Shown: positions 16,549 through 25,281, counted from the stretch's first letter. The stretch is 64,000 nucleotides of DNA from Streptomyces inusitatus (GCF_014651115.1 NZ_BMWG01000017.1:92019-156018); one strand, 5' to 3'. The notes: generated by a model not told the origin, from the letters alone. Made by a program: numbers and translations.

Positions 16549-17703
16549 ATGACCGCGATTTCTCTCGGTATGCCTTCCGTTCCGACCAAACTCGCCGACC
16601 GGCGGGTCACCCGGAAGATTCAGGTCGGCTCGGTCGCCGTCGGCGGCGACGCCCCCGTCTCCGTGCAGTCGATGACGACCACACGGACCTCCGACATCGG
16701 CGCCACCCTCCAGCAGATCGCCGAGCTGACCGCCTCCGGCTGCCAGATCGTCCGGGTCGCCTGCCCCACCCAGGACGACGCCGACGCGCTCTCCGTGATC
16801 GCCCGCAAGTCGCAGATCCCGGTCATCGCCGACATCCACTTCCAGCCGAAGTACGTCTTCGCCGCCATCGACGCCGGCTGCGCCGCGGTCCGGGTGAACC
16901 CCGGCAACATCAAGCAGTTCGACGACAAGGTCAAGGAGATCGCCGCGGCGGCCTCCGCCTCCCGCACCCCGATCCGCATCGGCGTCAACGCCGGCTCGCT
17001 CGACGCGCGGCTGCTGGCGAAGTACGGCAAGGCCACCCCCGAGGCGCTCGTCGAGTCCGCCCTCTGGGAGGCCTCCCTCTTCGAGGAGCACGGCTTCCAG
17101 GACATCAAGATCTCGGTCAAGCACAACGACCCGGTCGTGATGGTCAACGCCTACCGCCAGCTCGCCGCCCAGTGCGACTACCCGCTGCACCTCGGCGTCA
17201 CCGAGGCCGGCCCCGCCTTCCAGGGCACCATCAAGTCCGCCGTCGCCTTCGGCGCGCTGCTCAGCGAGGGCATCGGCGACACCATCCGCGTCTCCCTCTC
17301 CGCGCCCCCGGCCGAAGAGGTCAAGGTCGGCATCCAGATCCTGGAGTCGCTCAACCTCCGCCAGCGCCGGCTGGAGATCGTCTCCTGTCCGTCCTGCGGC
17401 CGCGCCCAGGTCGATGTCTACAAGCTCGCCGACGAGGTCACCGCGGGCCTGGAGGGCATGGAGGTGCCGCTCCGCGTCGCCGTCATGGGCTGTGTCGTCA
17501 ATGGGCCCGGCGAGGCCCGCGAGGCCGACCTCGGAGTGGCCTCCGGCAATGGCAAGGGACAGATCTTCGTGAAGGGCGAGGTCATCAAGACCGTGCCCGA
17601 GTCCAAGATCGTCGAAACCCTGATCGAAGAGGCGATGAAGCTCGCCGAGCAGATGGAGAAGGACGGCATCCCCTCCGGGGAGCCCACCGTCTCCATCAGC
17701 TGA
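16549..17703 (+). CDS. ispG: 4-hydroxy-3-methylbut-2-enyl diphosphate synthase
   Basis: IspG (GcpE) is the iron-sulfur enzyme of the MEP pathway that reductively converts MEcPP to HMBPP. It has 384 residues. The N-terminal TIM-barrel part begins with the RKIQVGSVAVGG strand and carries VQSMTTTRT, ADIHFQPKY and RVNPGN. The C-terminal part has the three [4Fe-4S] cysteines Cys280 and Cys283 (CPSCGR) and Cys315, the last followed by VVNGPGEA with the conserved Glu near 322. It follows rseP by 174 bp with a hairpin between, so it may have its own promoter. A hairpin follows at 17715. Confidence 0.97.
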   Translation: MTAISLGMPSVPTKLADRRVTRKIQVGSVAVGGDAPVSVQSMTTTRTSDIGATLQQIAELTASGCQIVRVACPTQDDADALSVIARKSQIPVIADIHFQPKYVFAAIDAGCAAVRVNPGNIKQFDDKVKEIAAAASASRTPIRIGVNAGSLDARLLAKYGKATPEALVESALWEASLFEEHGFQDIKISVKHNDPVVMVNAYRQLAAQCDYPLHLGVTEAGPAFQGTIKSAVAFGALLSEGIGDTIRVSLSAPPAEEVKVGIQILESLNLRQRRLEIVSCPSCGRAQVDVYKLADEVTAGLEGMEVPLRVAVMGCVVNGPGEAREADLGVASGNGKGQIFVKGEVIKTVPESKIVETLIEEAMKLAEQMEKDGIPSGEPTVSIS

Positions 17704-17714
17704 CACCCTTCCAC

Positions 17715-17752
17715 CGGGGCCCCGCCCGCGCCGTCGCGCGAGCGGGGCCCCG
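17715..17752 (+). terminator. hairpin terminator after ispG
   Basis: CGGGGCCCCGC (17715-17725) is inverted perfectly at 17742-17752 with a 16-base loop, starting 12 bases after the ispG stop codon. Confidence 0.75.
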
Positions 17753-17824
17753 CTGTGCGCTCGGCACCCGGCCCACCTGGCGGGTACAGTGCGGAGATCG
17801 GCAGACAGCAGGTGAGGCCCCCTC

Positions 17825-18670
17825 GTGTTGACGCAGACCACCACCCGGGTCCTCGAACCCAGCGACCTCGGCGCAGCGCTCGCCGTCCTGGAGAGCGAGC
17901 CCGTCGCGAACGCCTTTGTGACCTCGCGCGTCCAGGTCGCCGGGCTCGACCCCTGGCGGCTCGGCGGTGAGATGTGGGGCTGGTACGCCGACGGACGGCT
18001 CCGCTCCCTGTGCTACTCCGGCGCCAACCTCGTCCCCATCTGCGCCACCCCCGAGGCCGTCCGCGCCTTCGCCGACCGAGCCCGCAGGGCCGGCCGCCGC
18101 TGCTCCTCCATCGTCGGCCCCGCCGAACCCACCGCCCTCCTGTGGCGGCTCCTCGAACCCAGCTGGGGCCCCGCCAGGGACGTACGCCCGAGACAGCCCC
18201 TGATGGTCACCGACCGGCTCCCCGCCGACATCCGGCCCGACCCCTACGTCCGCCGGATCCGCAAGGACGAGATGGACGTGATCATGCCCGCCTGCGTGGC
18301 CATGTTCACCGAGGAGGTCGGCGTCTCGCCGATGGCCGGGGACGGCGGACTCCTCTACCAGGCCCGGGTCGCCGAGCTGGTCGGCGCGGGCCGCTCCTTC
18401 GCCCGCATCGAGGACGGCCGGGTCGTCTTCAAGGCCGAGATCGGGGCCGCGACCACCCAGGCCTGCCAGATCCAGGGCGTCTGGGTGGACCCCGAGTTCC
18501 GGGGCCGCGGACTCTCCGAGACCGGTATGGCCGCCGTACTGCGCTACGCCCTCGCCGATGTCGCACCCGTCGTCAGCCTGTACGTCAACGACTACAACAC
18601 CGCCGCGAGGGCCGCGTACCGCCGTGTCGGCTTCGAGGAGACCGGCGCCTTCATGAGCGTGCTGTTCTGA
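17825..18670 (+). CDS. GNAT acetyltransferase with N-terminal DUF4081-like domain
   Basis: The protein has 281 residues. The N-terminal half (about residues 1-140) resembles the DUF4081 domain often fused to actinobacterial GNATs. The C-terminal half (about 145-281) is a GNAT fold with the acetyl-CoA loop VDPEFRGRGLSETGMAAVL and the terminal VNDYNTAARAAYRRVGFEE signature. The enzyme would transfer an acetyl group from acetyl-CoA to an unidentified amine. The GTG start at 17825 is preceded by GTGAGG nine bases upstream; the TTG next to it is an unlikely alternative. It precedes another GNAT gene by 54 bp on the same strand, so the two may be co-transcribed. Confidence 0.88.
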   Translation: MLTQTTTRVLEPSDLGAALAVLESEPVANAFVTSRVQVAGLDPWRLGGEMWGWYADGRLRSLCYSGANLVPICATPEAVRAFADRARRAGRRCSSIVGPAEPTALLWRLLEPSWGPARDVRPRQPLMVTDRLPADIRPDPYVRRIRKDEMDVIMPACVAMFTEEVGVSPMAGDGGLLYQARVAELVGAGRSFARIEDGRVVFKAEIGAATTQACQIQGVWVDPEFRGRGLSETGMAAVLRYALADVAPVVSLYVNDYNTAARAAYRRVGFEETGAFMSVLF

Positions 18671-18724
18671 CCGTTCCCCAGTGCGCCGTCCCGGCCCGGG
18701 ACGGCGGCAAGTAGGGTTCCGCCC

Positions 18725-19273
18725 ATGGCAGCCCTTCCCGATGTCGTGGTCGAGCCGGTCGACCTCAGCGCCCGCATCGACGAGGCCCTCGCGGTGCAGG
18801 CCCTCGCCTTCGGGCTCACCGCCGACGAGATCGAGGTGCGCCGCCACATCGTCCACCGGCATCTCCTGACGCCCGGGGCCCGCGCGCTCGGCGCGCTCAC
18901 CGCCACCGGCCGGCTCGTCGGCTTCGTCTACGGCATGCCGAACGACCGCAGGCACTGGTGGTCCACGATCGTGGAGCCCTATCTGCGCCGCACCGGCGAC
19001 GAGGAGTGGCTCACGGACTCCTTCGTGATCACCGAACTCCATGTCCACCCCGCCTTCCAGGCCCGCGGCATCGGCCGCACCCTGATCACCACGATCACCG
19101 ACGCGGCGGACGAGCCCCGCTCGATCCTCTCCGCGATCGACATCGAGTCACCGGCCCGCGGCCTCTACCGCCGGCTGGGGTACGAGGACCTCGCCCGCCG
19201 TGTCCTGTTCCCCAGCGCGCCGAGTCCGTACGCCGTGATGGGGGCCCGGCTGCCCCTCCTGCGCGACAACTGA
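18725..19273 (+). CDS. GNAT-family N-acetyltransferase
   Basis: This is a single-domain 182-residue GNAT. The central strand and acetyl-CoA loop are ITELHVHPAFQARGIGRTLI, followed by ILSAIDIESPARGLYRRLGY, the usual C-terminal GNAT motif. No substrate can be inferred. The ATG at 18725 is preceded by GTAGGGTT, a modest ribosome site. It lies between the DUF4081-GNAT gene and proS on the same strand, with 54 and 69 bp gaps. There is no signal peptide, so it should be cytoplasmic. Confidence 0.88.
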   Translation: MAALPDVVVEPVDLSARIDEALAVQALAFGLTADEIEVRRHIVHRHLLTPGARALGALTATGRLVGFVYGMPNDRRHWWSTIVEPYLRRTGDEEWLTDSFVITELHVHPAFQARGIGRTLITTITDAADEPRSILSAIDIESPARGLYRRLGYEDLARRVLFPSAPSPYAVMGARLPLLRDN

Positions 19274-19342
19274 TTTCCGCCCTCACCCGCCGCCCGGCTA
19301 ACCTCTCGGACACCACCCTTTCTTGACGCAGGAGAGTTCCCC

Positions 19343-21040
19343 ATGGCAGCCCAGGTCCAGCGCATGTCCCGTCTGATGGTCAAGACACTGCGCGACGACC
19401 CCGCGGACGCCGAGACACTCAGCCACAAACTGCTGGTCCGCGCGGGCTACGTCCGGCGCAACGCGGCCGGCATCTGGTCCTGGCTGCCGCTCGGCAAGCA
19501 GGTGCTGGAGAACGTCACCCGCGTGGTGCGCGAGGAGATGGACGCGATCGGCGGGCAGGAGGTCCTGCTCCCCGCCCTGCTGCCGAAGGAGCCCTACGAG
19601 GCGTCCGGCCGCTGGGAGGAGTACGGCCCGGAGCTGTTCCGGCTCAAGGACCGCAAGGGCGCCGAGTATCTGCTCGGCCCGACCCACGAAGAGATCTTCA
19701 CCCTCCTCGTCAAGGACCAGTGCACGTCCTACAAGGACCTGCCGGTCACCCTCTACCAGATCCAGACGAAGTACCGCGACGAGGCCCGCCCGCGCTCGGG
19801 CATCCTGCGCAGCCGCGAGTTCCTGATGAAGGACTCGTACTCCTTCGACACCACGGACGAGGGCCTGGCCGAGTCGTACGCGCTCCACCGCGGGGCGTAC
19901 ATCAAGATCTTCCAGCGGCTCGGTCTCGACCACCGTGTCGTCTCCGCCGTCTCGGGCGCGATGGGCGGCTCCGCGTCGGAGGAGTTCCTGGCCCCGGCCG
20001 CGGCCGGCGAGGACACCTTCGCCGACTGTCCCTCCTGCGAGTACGCGGCCAACACGGAGGCCGTGACCTTCACCGCCGCCGCGGCCGAGACCGCCGAGCA
20101 CCCGGCGGCCGAGGAGATCGACACCCCCGACACGCCCACCATCGAGACCCTCGCCCAGCACCTGGGCGTGCCCGCCTCCGCCACCCTGAAGAACCTCCTG
20201 GTCAAGGTCGACGGCGAGATCGTCGCGGTGGGCGTCCCCGGTCACCGCGAGGTCGACCTCGGCAAGCTCTCCGACCACCTCGCGCCCGCCCAGGTCGAGC
20301 TCGTCACCGCCGAGGACTTCACCGGCCGCCCCGACCTGGTGCGCGGCTACGTCGGCCCGCAGGGCCTGGAGAAGGTCCGCTACCTCGCCGACCCCCGGGT
20401 CGCCGCAGGCACCGCGTGGATCACCGGCGCCAACAAGGACGGCGTCCACGCGAAGAACGTCGTCGCCGGGCGTGACTTCACCGTCGACGAGTACGCCGAC
20501 GTCGTCGTCGTCGAGGACGGCGACCCGTGCCCCCGCTGCGGCACGGGCCTGAAGCTCGACCGCGCCATCGAGATCGGCCACATCTTCCAGCTCGGCCGCA
20601 AGTACGCGGACGCCTTCCAGCTCGACGTCCTCGGCCAGAACGGCAAGCCCACCCGGGTGACCATGGGCTCCTACGGCGTCGGCGTCTCGCGCGCCGTGGC
20701 CGCCCTGGCCGAGCAGACCGCCGACGAGAAGGGCCTCTGCTGGCCCGCCGAGATCGCCCCCGCCGACGTCCACGTCGTGGCCGCCGGCAAGGCCGTCCAG
20801 ATCGAACTGGCCCTCGACGTCGCCGAGCGGCTCGCCGCCGCCGGGCTCCGCGTCCTCGTCGACGAGCGCCCCGGCGTCTCCCCCGGCGTCAAGTTCACCG
20901 ACGCCGAACTGATCGGCGTCCCCAAGATCCTCGTCGCCGGCCGCCGCTCCGCCGAAGGCGTCCTCGAACTCAAGGACCGCCGCACCGGCGAGCGCGAAGA
21001 ACTCCCCGCCGCCGAGGCGATCGCCCGCCTGAGCGCCTGA
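19343..21040 (+). CDS. proS: prolyl-tRNA synthetase
   Basis: This is a class II aminoacyl-tRNA synthetase charging tRNA-Pro. The 565-residue length and an internal insertion (about residues 225-390, the YbaK-like editing domain with GVPGHREVDLGKL) identify the bacterial type. Motif 2 is visible as QIQTKYRDEARPRSGILRSR and motif 3 as MGSYGVGVSRAVAALAEQ. A C-terminal anticodon-binding domain contains DERPGVSPGVKFTDAELIGVP in two parts. An AGGAGAG ribosome site precedes the ATG at 19343. A 22-bp perfect hairpin follows the stop, so proS ends its transcript. Confidence 0.97.
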   Translation: MAAQVQRMSRLMVKTLRDDPADAETLSHKLLVRAGYVRRNAAGIWSWLPLGKQVLENVTRVVREEMDAIGGQEVLLPALLPKEPYEASGRWEEYGPELFRLKDRKGAEYLLGPTHEEIFTLLVKDQCTSYKDLPVTLYQIQTKYRDEARPRSGILRSREFLMKDSYSFDTTDEGLAESYALHRGAYIKIFQRLGLDHRVVSAVSGAMGGSASEEFLAPAAAGEDTFADCPSCEYAANTEAVTFTAAAAETAEHPAAEEIDTPDTPTIETLAQHLGVPASATLKNLLVKVDGEIVAVGVPGHREVDLGKLSDHLAPAQVELVTAEDFTGRPDLVRGYVGPQGLEKVRYLADPRVAAGTAWITGANKDGVHAKNVVAGRDFTVDEYADVVVVEDGDPCPRCGTGLKLDRAIEIGHIFQLGRKYADAFQLDVLGQNGKPTRVTMGSYGVGVSRAVAALAEQTADEKGLCWPAEIAPADVHVVAAGKAVQIELALDVAERLAAAGLRVLVDERPGVSPGVKFTDAELIGVPKILVAGRRSAEGVLELKDRRTGEREELPAAEAIARLSA

Positions 21041-21050
21041 CATCCCGAAA

Positions 21051-21099
21051 ACGCCCCGGGCGGGAGGGAGACCGAGTGTCTCCCTCCCGCCCGGGGCGT
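21051..21099 (+). terminator. very strong hairpin terminator after proS
   Basis: A 22-bp perfect stem (21051-21072 with 21078-21099) has a five-base loop CGAGT. The flanking GACATC and GATGTC could extend the pairing. The following minus-strand gene ends at 21203, so this may serve both directions. Confidence 0.95.
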
Positions 21100-21202
21100 C
21101 GATGTCAGCCCGTCTGAGGGTCCCCCGGCGGAGCCTGGGGGAGTTTGAGGACGGACCCCCAAGTACGGCGACCCGCACAGCACAGGGCGTCAATCCCCCA
21201 TC

Positions 21203-22072
21203 TCACAGCCAAGAGGCGAACTCCAGCGTCGCCTCCCCCTCCCGCACCCTCCCCGCCCCCATCGCCCGCATCCCCGACTCCACCGCCCGGAACAGCCCCC
21301 ACCCCCGCAGCCGCTCCGGATCCACCTCCAGCGAGTTGGCGAGCCGGTTCACCCGGCGGCGGGCCGCCGAGGCCCCGGCGGCCGAGGCGATCAGATCCTC
21401 GGCCCGGTCCCTGACCAGCCGCCCGAGGTCGTAGGCGCGCTCGCCCACCACCGGCTCGGGTCCCACCGCGAGCCAGGGGGTGCGGTCCGCCGCGAGGACC
21501 TTGCCCTGGCGGAAGGAGCCGTGGAGCAGAAAGGTCTCGGCGGAGTCCGACACCAGCCGGTCCCGGGCCTCCAGGGCCGCCGCCGCCAGCGGGTCGTCCA
21601 TCTCCCGCAGCGCCGACGCCTGCCGGGCCGTACGCTCCGCCACCGTCTCGAAGCCGTGCCCCGGCGGGGGCTCGACCCACAGCCGCCGTACGATCCCGGC
21701 CGCCTCCAGCAGCGCCTTCGCCTCCGGCAGCGACCGCAGCGAGACCTCCGGGTGCAGCCGCTCCAGCAGCAGCGCGTCACCCGCCCCCGAGACCGGGAGT
21801 GACCGCAGCGCCCCCCACCCGTCCCAGTGCTCCAGCGCCGCCCGCTCCAGCGCGGGGAAGGCCGAGGGAGGGGCGAGCTTGAGAGCTGCGGGAGTGTCGT
21901 CGGTGAGGCGTACGAGAACGATCAGACTGCTGCGGCCGCCGGGCGCGAGCACCCGCTCGACCCGGAGCCCGAGCCGCTCCACCGCCTCCTCGGCGATCCC
22001 GGCCAGCCGTCCGATCCACGCGTCGCTCTCTCCGAGCGCCCGCACCAGACGCTGGGGCGCTTCAAAACCCAT
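21203..22072 (-). CDS. aminoglycoside/hydroxyurea kinase-like protein, probable pseudokinase
   Basis: The 289-residue protein has the fold markers of the aminoglycoside/hydroxyurea phosphotransferase family: an N-lobe with GGRSSLIVLVRLTDDTPAALKL and a C-lobe with FLLHGSF, then PEPVVGERAYDLGRLV. The catalytic positions are altered. The family pattern HGDLHxGNVL reads HGSFRQGKVL here, so the catalytic Asp is Ser and the metal-binding Asn is Lys. The usual IDPKP reads VGPEP, which removes the metal-binding Asp. All three changes point to loss of phosphotransfer with a conserved fold. GGAAAAGGGAA precedes the ATG at 22072. It is a single gene 48 bp upstream of nothing on its own strand, ending toward the proS terminator. 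A regulatory or binding role is possible. Confidence 0.85.
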   Translation of the reverse strand: MGFEAPQRLVRALGESDAWIGRLAGIAEEAVERLGLRVERVLAPGGRSSLIVLVRLTDDTPAALKLAPPSAFPALERAALEHWDGWGALRSLPVSGAGDALLLERLHPEVSLRSLPEAKALLEAAGIVRRLWVEPPPGHGFETVAERTARQASALREMDDPLAAAALEARDRLVSDSAETFLLHGSFRQGKVLAADRTPWLAVGPEPVVGERAYDLGRLVRDRAEDLIASAAGASAARRRVNRLANSLEVDPERLRGWGLFRAVESGMRAMGAGRVREGEATLEFASWL

Positions 22073-22120
22073 GCGCGCGTAGTTCCCTTTTCCTCATTCA
22101 GGCCGGCGCACCGCCGGCCC

Positions 22121-22561
22121 TCACTGCTCCTGGGCCCGCTCCGCGAGCCCAGGAAAGGCTACGCCGCCGCCCCGCCACCGCGCCGACCGCACCGCCGCCT
22201 CCCGCAGCGCCACCGCGGCCTCCTGCCGCAGCGCACCGCCCCCGGCCCGTACGAGGTCGGAGTAGACGCCCGCGATCCGGTCCTCCAGGACGGCGGCGAG
22301 CCGCACCGCGGCCTCCTCGTCCGGCACCGGGAACGGCAGCGCGTAGGCGGGGGCGGCGGGCTCCGGCTCGCCGCCCAGATCGCGCACGGTGCGCGCCAGC
22401 GTGTCCCGGCGGGCCCGGTGCGCGCCGTACGCCGCGCCCGCCTCGGCCCCGCGGGCCTCGCCGACACGGGCGCCGACGACCCCGTACCCGTACACCGCCG
22501 CGTGCTCGGCGGCGAGCGCCGCCCGTACCGCGGTGAGAGCCCGGTCGGACTCCTCGCTCAT
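22121..22561 (-). CDS. DUF4439 ferritin-like protein
   Basis: This small helical protein of 146 residues has a ferritin-like four-helix pattern. The first helix has LTAVRAALAAEHAAVYGYGVV with an AEHAAVYGYG signature, which I associate with DUF4439. A second helix follows with YGAHRARRDTLARTVRDLGG, then a proline-rich link and two more helices. Only the first Glu-x-x-His-like set is obvious, so metal binding is uncertain. Its ATG overlaps the stop of the upstream lipoprotein-like gene by 4 bp (ATGA), so the two are coupled and probably act together. No signal peptide is seen; this member would be cytoplasmic while its partner is exported. Confidence 0.85.
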   Translation of the reverse strand: MSEESDRALTAVRAALAAEHAAVYGYGVVGARVGEARGAEAGAAYGAHRARRDTLARTVRDLGGEPEPAAPAYALPFPVPDEEAAVRLAAVLEDRIAGVYSDLVRAGGGALRQEAAVALREAAVRSARWRGGGVAFPGLAERAQEQ

Positions 22562-23046
22562 CGCGAATCCCCGTTCGTCAGAAGATATGCGTGGGCGGCG
22601 CCGGCCGCCGCCACCGAGGCCAGCAGCCGGGCGAACTCCGGGTCGCCGGTGCTCTGGAGCGCCGCGCCGTGGGTGTCGGACGTACGGCGCTCCGCGTCCG
22701 CCAGCGAGGCCAGCGCGGACGGCTCGTCGGACGGCACCCGGACGGGCTCCGCCGTCCGGGTCGCCCCGCCGAGCGCGGTGACATGCTCGGACACGGAGGC
22801 CCGCAGCCCGCTGAGCCGTGCTCCCAGCCCGGGATGGCGGGCGATCGTGGCGTCGTAACGGTCGCGCAGCGCCCCGCTCGCGCCGGCCAGCCGCCGCCGC
22901 CCGGCGGCCTCCTCGGCCGCCGCGTCGGCGGCGAGGCGCTCGGCCGATTCCCCGGACGAGCCGCCCGAACAGCCGGTCAGCGCCCCGGCGGTGACCGCGC
23001 CCGTCACCACGAACAGACGTCTGCGTGTCGTCCCGGTGCGCCCCAC
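22558..23046 (-). CDS. Tat-type lipoprotein-like protein
   Basis: The GTG at 23046 is chosen because AGGGAG lies about eight bases upstream; longer reading is possible but would run antisense into the rimP leader. The 162-residue product begins VGRTGTTRRRLFVVTG, a twin-arginine-like n-region. A short hydrophobic stretch then leads to LTGC, a plausible lipobox (Cys near residue 28) followed by a Gly/Ser linker. The mature part is an alanine-rich helical bundle with no catalytic motif, perhaps a divergent ferritin-like domain matching its 4-bp-overlapped downstream partner. It would sit on the outer face of the membrane. The function is unknown. Confidence 0.75.
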   Translation of the reverse strand: MGRTGTTRRRLFVVTGAVTAGALTGCSGGSSGESAERLAADAAAEEAAGRRRLAGASGALRDRYDATIARHPGLGARLSGLRASVSEHVTALGGATRTAEPVRVPSDEPSALASLADAERRTSDTHGAALQSTGDPEFARLLASVAAAGAAHAYLLTNGDSR

Positions 23047-23221
23047 GCGTGTCTCCCTCGACCTCGTGCCGACCTCATGGTGATCATCGCCGCAGGCGAG
23101 CGTACCCGCGGGCGCCCCTCGGGTGGACGGCAACACCCTCCGGGACCGGATACCCTTTGATTCACCACGCGACGAAACGCGACGATCCCACAACAGCACA
23201 CGCGGCCGAGGAGTCACCCGG

Positions 23222-23719
23222 ATGAGCACCACCCAGAGCGAGAGGCTGCGCGGGTTGCTGGAACCGCTCGTCAGCGCCGCCGACCTGGATCTGGAAGAGA
23301 TCGAGGTCTCCCGCGCCGGGCGCCGCAGCCAGCTGAGGATCATCGTGGACTCCGACGACGGAGCCACCCTGGACGCCTGCGCCGAGCTGAGCCGCGCCAT
23401 CTCCGACAAGCTGGACGAGACCGACGTCATGGGCGACGGCGAGTACGTCCTCGAAGTGAGTTCCCCCGGCGCCGAGCGCCCCCTGACCGAGCACCGCCAC
23501 TACGCGCGTGCCGTCGGGCGGCTGGCCAGATTCCATCTCCACGAGGGCGGGGAGGTCGTCGCCCGCATCCTCACCGTGGACGACGAGGGACTCGACACCG
23601 AGGTGCCCGGAGTGAAGGGGCGCAAGCCCACCGCCCGCCGGATCGCCTTCGGGGAGATCGACCGGGCGCGCGTGGAGATCGAGTTCAACCGCAAGGACAA
23701 GAAGGAAGAGGAGGCGTAG
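23222..23719 (+). CDS. rimP: ribosome maturation factor RimP
   Basis: This cytoplasmic factor is needed for 30S subunit maturation. Its 165 residues have the family pattern: the N-terminal domain with LEEIEVSRAGRRSQLRIIVD and the signature DVMGDGEYVLEVSSPGAERP, then a C-terminal SH3-like barrel ending in a lysine/glutamate-rich tail. The ATG at 23222 is preceded by GAGGAG. It opens the nusA-infB operon; its TAG stop (23717-23719) is two bases before the nusA GTG. Confidence 0.95.
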   Translation: MSTTQSERLRGLLEPLVSAADLDLEEIEVSRAGRRSQLRIIVDSDDGATLDACAELSRAISDKLDETDVMGDGEYVLEVSSPGAERPLTEHRHYARAVGRLARFHLHEGGEVVARILTVDDEGLDTEVPGVKGRKPTARRIAFGEIDRARVEIEFNRKDKKEEEA

Positions 23720-23721
23720 CC

Positions 23722-24732
23722 GTGGACATCGACGTAAAGCTCCTGAAGGGCTTGGCACAAGAGAAGGAGATCCCCTTCGACCTGCTGGTCGAGGCGATCG
23801 AGTCGGCCCTCCTCATCGCGTACCACCGCACCGACGGCAGCAGCCGCCACGCCCGCGTGGTGCTCAGCCGTGACACCGGCCATGTGACCGTGTGGGCCAA
23901 GGAGGACCCGGCCGATCTGGAGGAGGGCCAGGAGCCCAAGGAGTTCGACGACACCCCGTCGGACTTCGGCCGGATCGCCGCCACCACCGCCCGCCAGGTC
24001 ATCCAGCAGCGGCTGCGCGACGCCGAGAACGACGTCACCTTCGGCGAGTACGCCCGCCGCGAGGGCGATGTCGTCTCCGGCCAGGTGCAGCAGGGCAAGG
24101 ACCCGAAGAACGTCCTGGTCCGGCTGGACGACAAGCTGGAGGCCATCCTGCCGGTGCAGGAGCAGGTCCCCGGCGAGGAGTACACCCACGGTCTGCGGCT
24201 GCGCACCTATGTGGTCCGGGTCGCCAGGGGTGTGCGCGGTCCGTCCGTCACGCTCTCGCGCACCCACCCCAACCTGGTGAAGAAGCTCTTCGCGCTGGAG
24301 GTCCCCGAGATCGCGGACGGCAGCGTCGAGATCGCGGCGATCGCCCGCGAGGCCGGCCACCGCTCCAAGATCGCGGTCCGCGCCATGCGCTCCGGGCTCA
24401 ACGCCAAGGGCGCGTGCATCGGCCCCATGGGCGGACGTGTCCGCAATGTCATGGCCGAGCTGCACGGCGAGAAGATCGACATCGTCGACTGGTCCGACGA
24501 CCCGGCCGACATGGTCGCCAACGCGCTCTCCCCGGCCCGGGTCAGCAAGGTCGAGATCGTGGACCTCGCCGCCCGCTCCGCCCGGGTGACCGTCCCCGAC
24601 TACCAGCTCTCGCTGGCGATCGGCAAGGAGGGGCAGAACGCCCGTCTCGCCGCCCGTCTCACCGGCTGGCGCATCGACATCCGCCCCGACACCGAGCAGA
24701 CCGACCGGGACGACAGGGACGACCGGGACTGA
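23722..24732 (+). CDS. nusA: transcription termination/antitermination factor NusA
   Basis: NusA binds RNA polymerase and nascent RNA to modulate pausing, termination and antitermination. The 336-residue protein is shorter than the enterobacterial form, as in other actinobacteria, because the C-terminal acidic repeats are missing. The N-terminal polymerase-binding domain covers about residues 1-120, the S1 domain about 125-195 (GDVVSGQVQQG onward), and KH1/KH2 about 200-325, with GPMGGRVRNVMAEL and IGKEGQNARLAARLTGWRID. The C-terminus is an acidic DRDDRD repeat. The GTG start lies two bases after the rimP stop with GAGGAGG inside the rimP end, indicating coupling. Confidence 0.97.
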   Translation: MDIDVKLLKGLAQEKEIPFDLLVEAIESALLIAYHRTDGSSRHARVVLSRDTGHVTVWAKEDPADLEEGQEPKEFDDTPSDFGRIAATTARQVIQQRLRDAENDVTFGEYARREGDVVSGQVQQGKDPKNVLVRLDDKLEAILPVQEQVPGEEYTHGLRLRTYVVRVARGVRGPSVTLSRTHPNLVKKLFALEVPEIADGSVEIAAIAREAGHRSKIAVRAMRSGLNAKGACIGPMGGRVRNVMAELHGEKIDIVDWSDDPADMVANALSPARVSKVEIVDLAARSARVTVPDYQLSLAIGKEGQNARLAARLTGWRIDIRPDTEQTDRDDRDDRD

Positions 24733-24853
24733 CGGCCGCGGCGGCCCCCCGGGCACGCCCGGGAATACCCCCGGCGGAGCCCGGGGAATAAATCCGGCGC
24801 GGGATTCGTCGCATTCGGTGACACTGAGTGCGACGCCCCGCCGAGATCGAGAC

Positions 24854-24863
24854 AACGATCGTT
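24854..24863. promoter_or_regulatory. 10-bp palindrome in the nusA-ylxR gap
   Basis: AACGATCGTT is a perfect palindrome in an AT-richer part of the 181-bp gap between nusA and ylxR, 50 bp before the ylxR start. A GC-rich inverted repeat (CCCGGGC/GCCCGGG, 24748-24763) lies just after nusA. Together they suggest an internal terminator or promoter, but I see no convincing -35/-10 pair. Confidence 0.3.
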
Positions 24864-24913
24864 CGATTCTTGCCCGACGCGGGTGAGGTCGCTACGGGGA
24901 GGTAGACTTAATC

Positions 24914-25216
24914 GTGTCTGGCCGGACGCATGCCCGCCCACGCCCTGAACGTACATGTCCTGAACGGACATGTGTGGGGTGCCGGGAGCGAGCGGCCAAG
25001 ACCGATCTGCTGCGCATCGTGGCCGCCGGAGACGAATACGTCCCCGACGATCGCGGTACGCTGCCCGGCCGGGGCGCGTATCTCCACCCCGCCACGGTCT
25101 GTCTCGATCTTGCTGTACGGCGCCGCGCGTTCCCCCGGGCCTTTCGGGGCGGGGGACCGCTCGACACCGCCGCGCTGCGAGGGCACATGGAGAAGGCAGA
25201 GCGGCAGGTTTTGTAA
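24914..25216 (+). CDS. ylxR: YlxR family (DUF448) RNA-binding protein
   Basis: This small 100-residue protein belongs to the YlxR family, whose gene lies between nusA and infB in many bacteria. The signature PERTCVGCRERAAKTDLLRI is present, as are GRGAYLHPATVCLDLAVRRR and the final AFPRAFRG. YlxR proteins are nucleic-acid-binding and have been tied to RNase P regulation in some species; the function here is inferred from family and position. The GTG start at 24914 follows GGGGAGG by 11 bases. The N-terminal 12 residues are basic. Confidence 0.93.
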   Translation: MSGRTHARPRPERTCPERTCVGCRERAAKTDLLRIVAAGDEYVPDDRGTLPGRGAYLHPATVCLDLAVRRRAFPRAFRGGGPLDTAALRGHMEKAERQVL

Positions 25217-25281
25217 GAAGAAGTGCGGCACGGAGCCCCGTGCGGTCAGGTACCTCGCGAGTTGGAAGTAGGTCGAGATTG

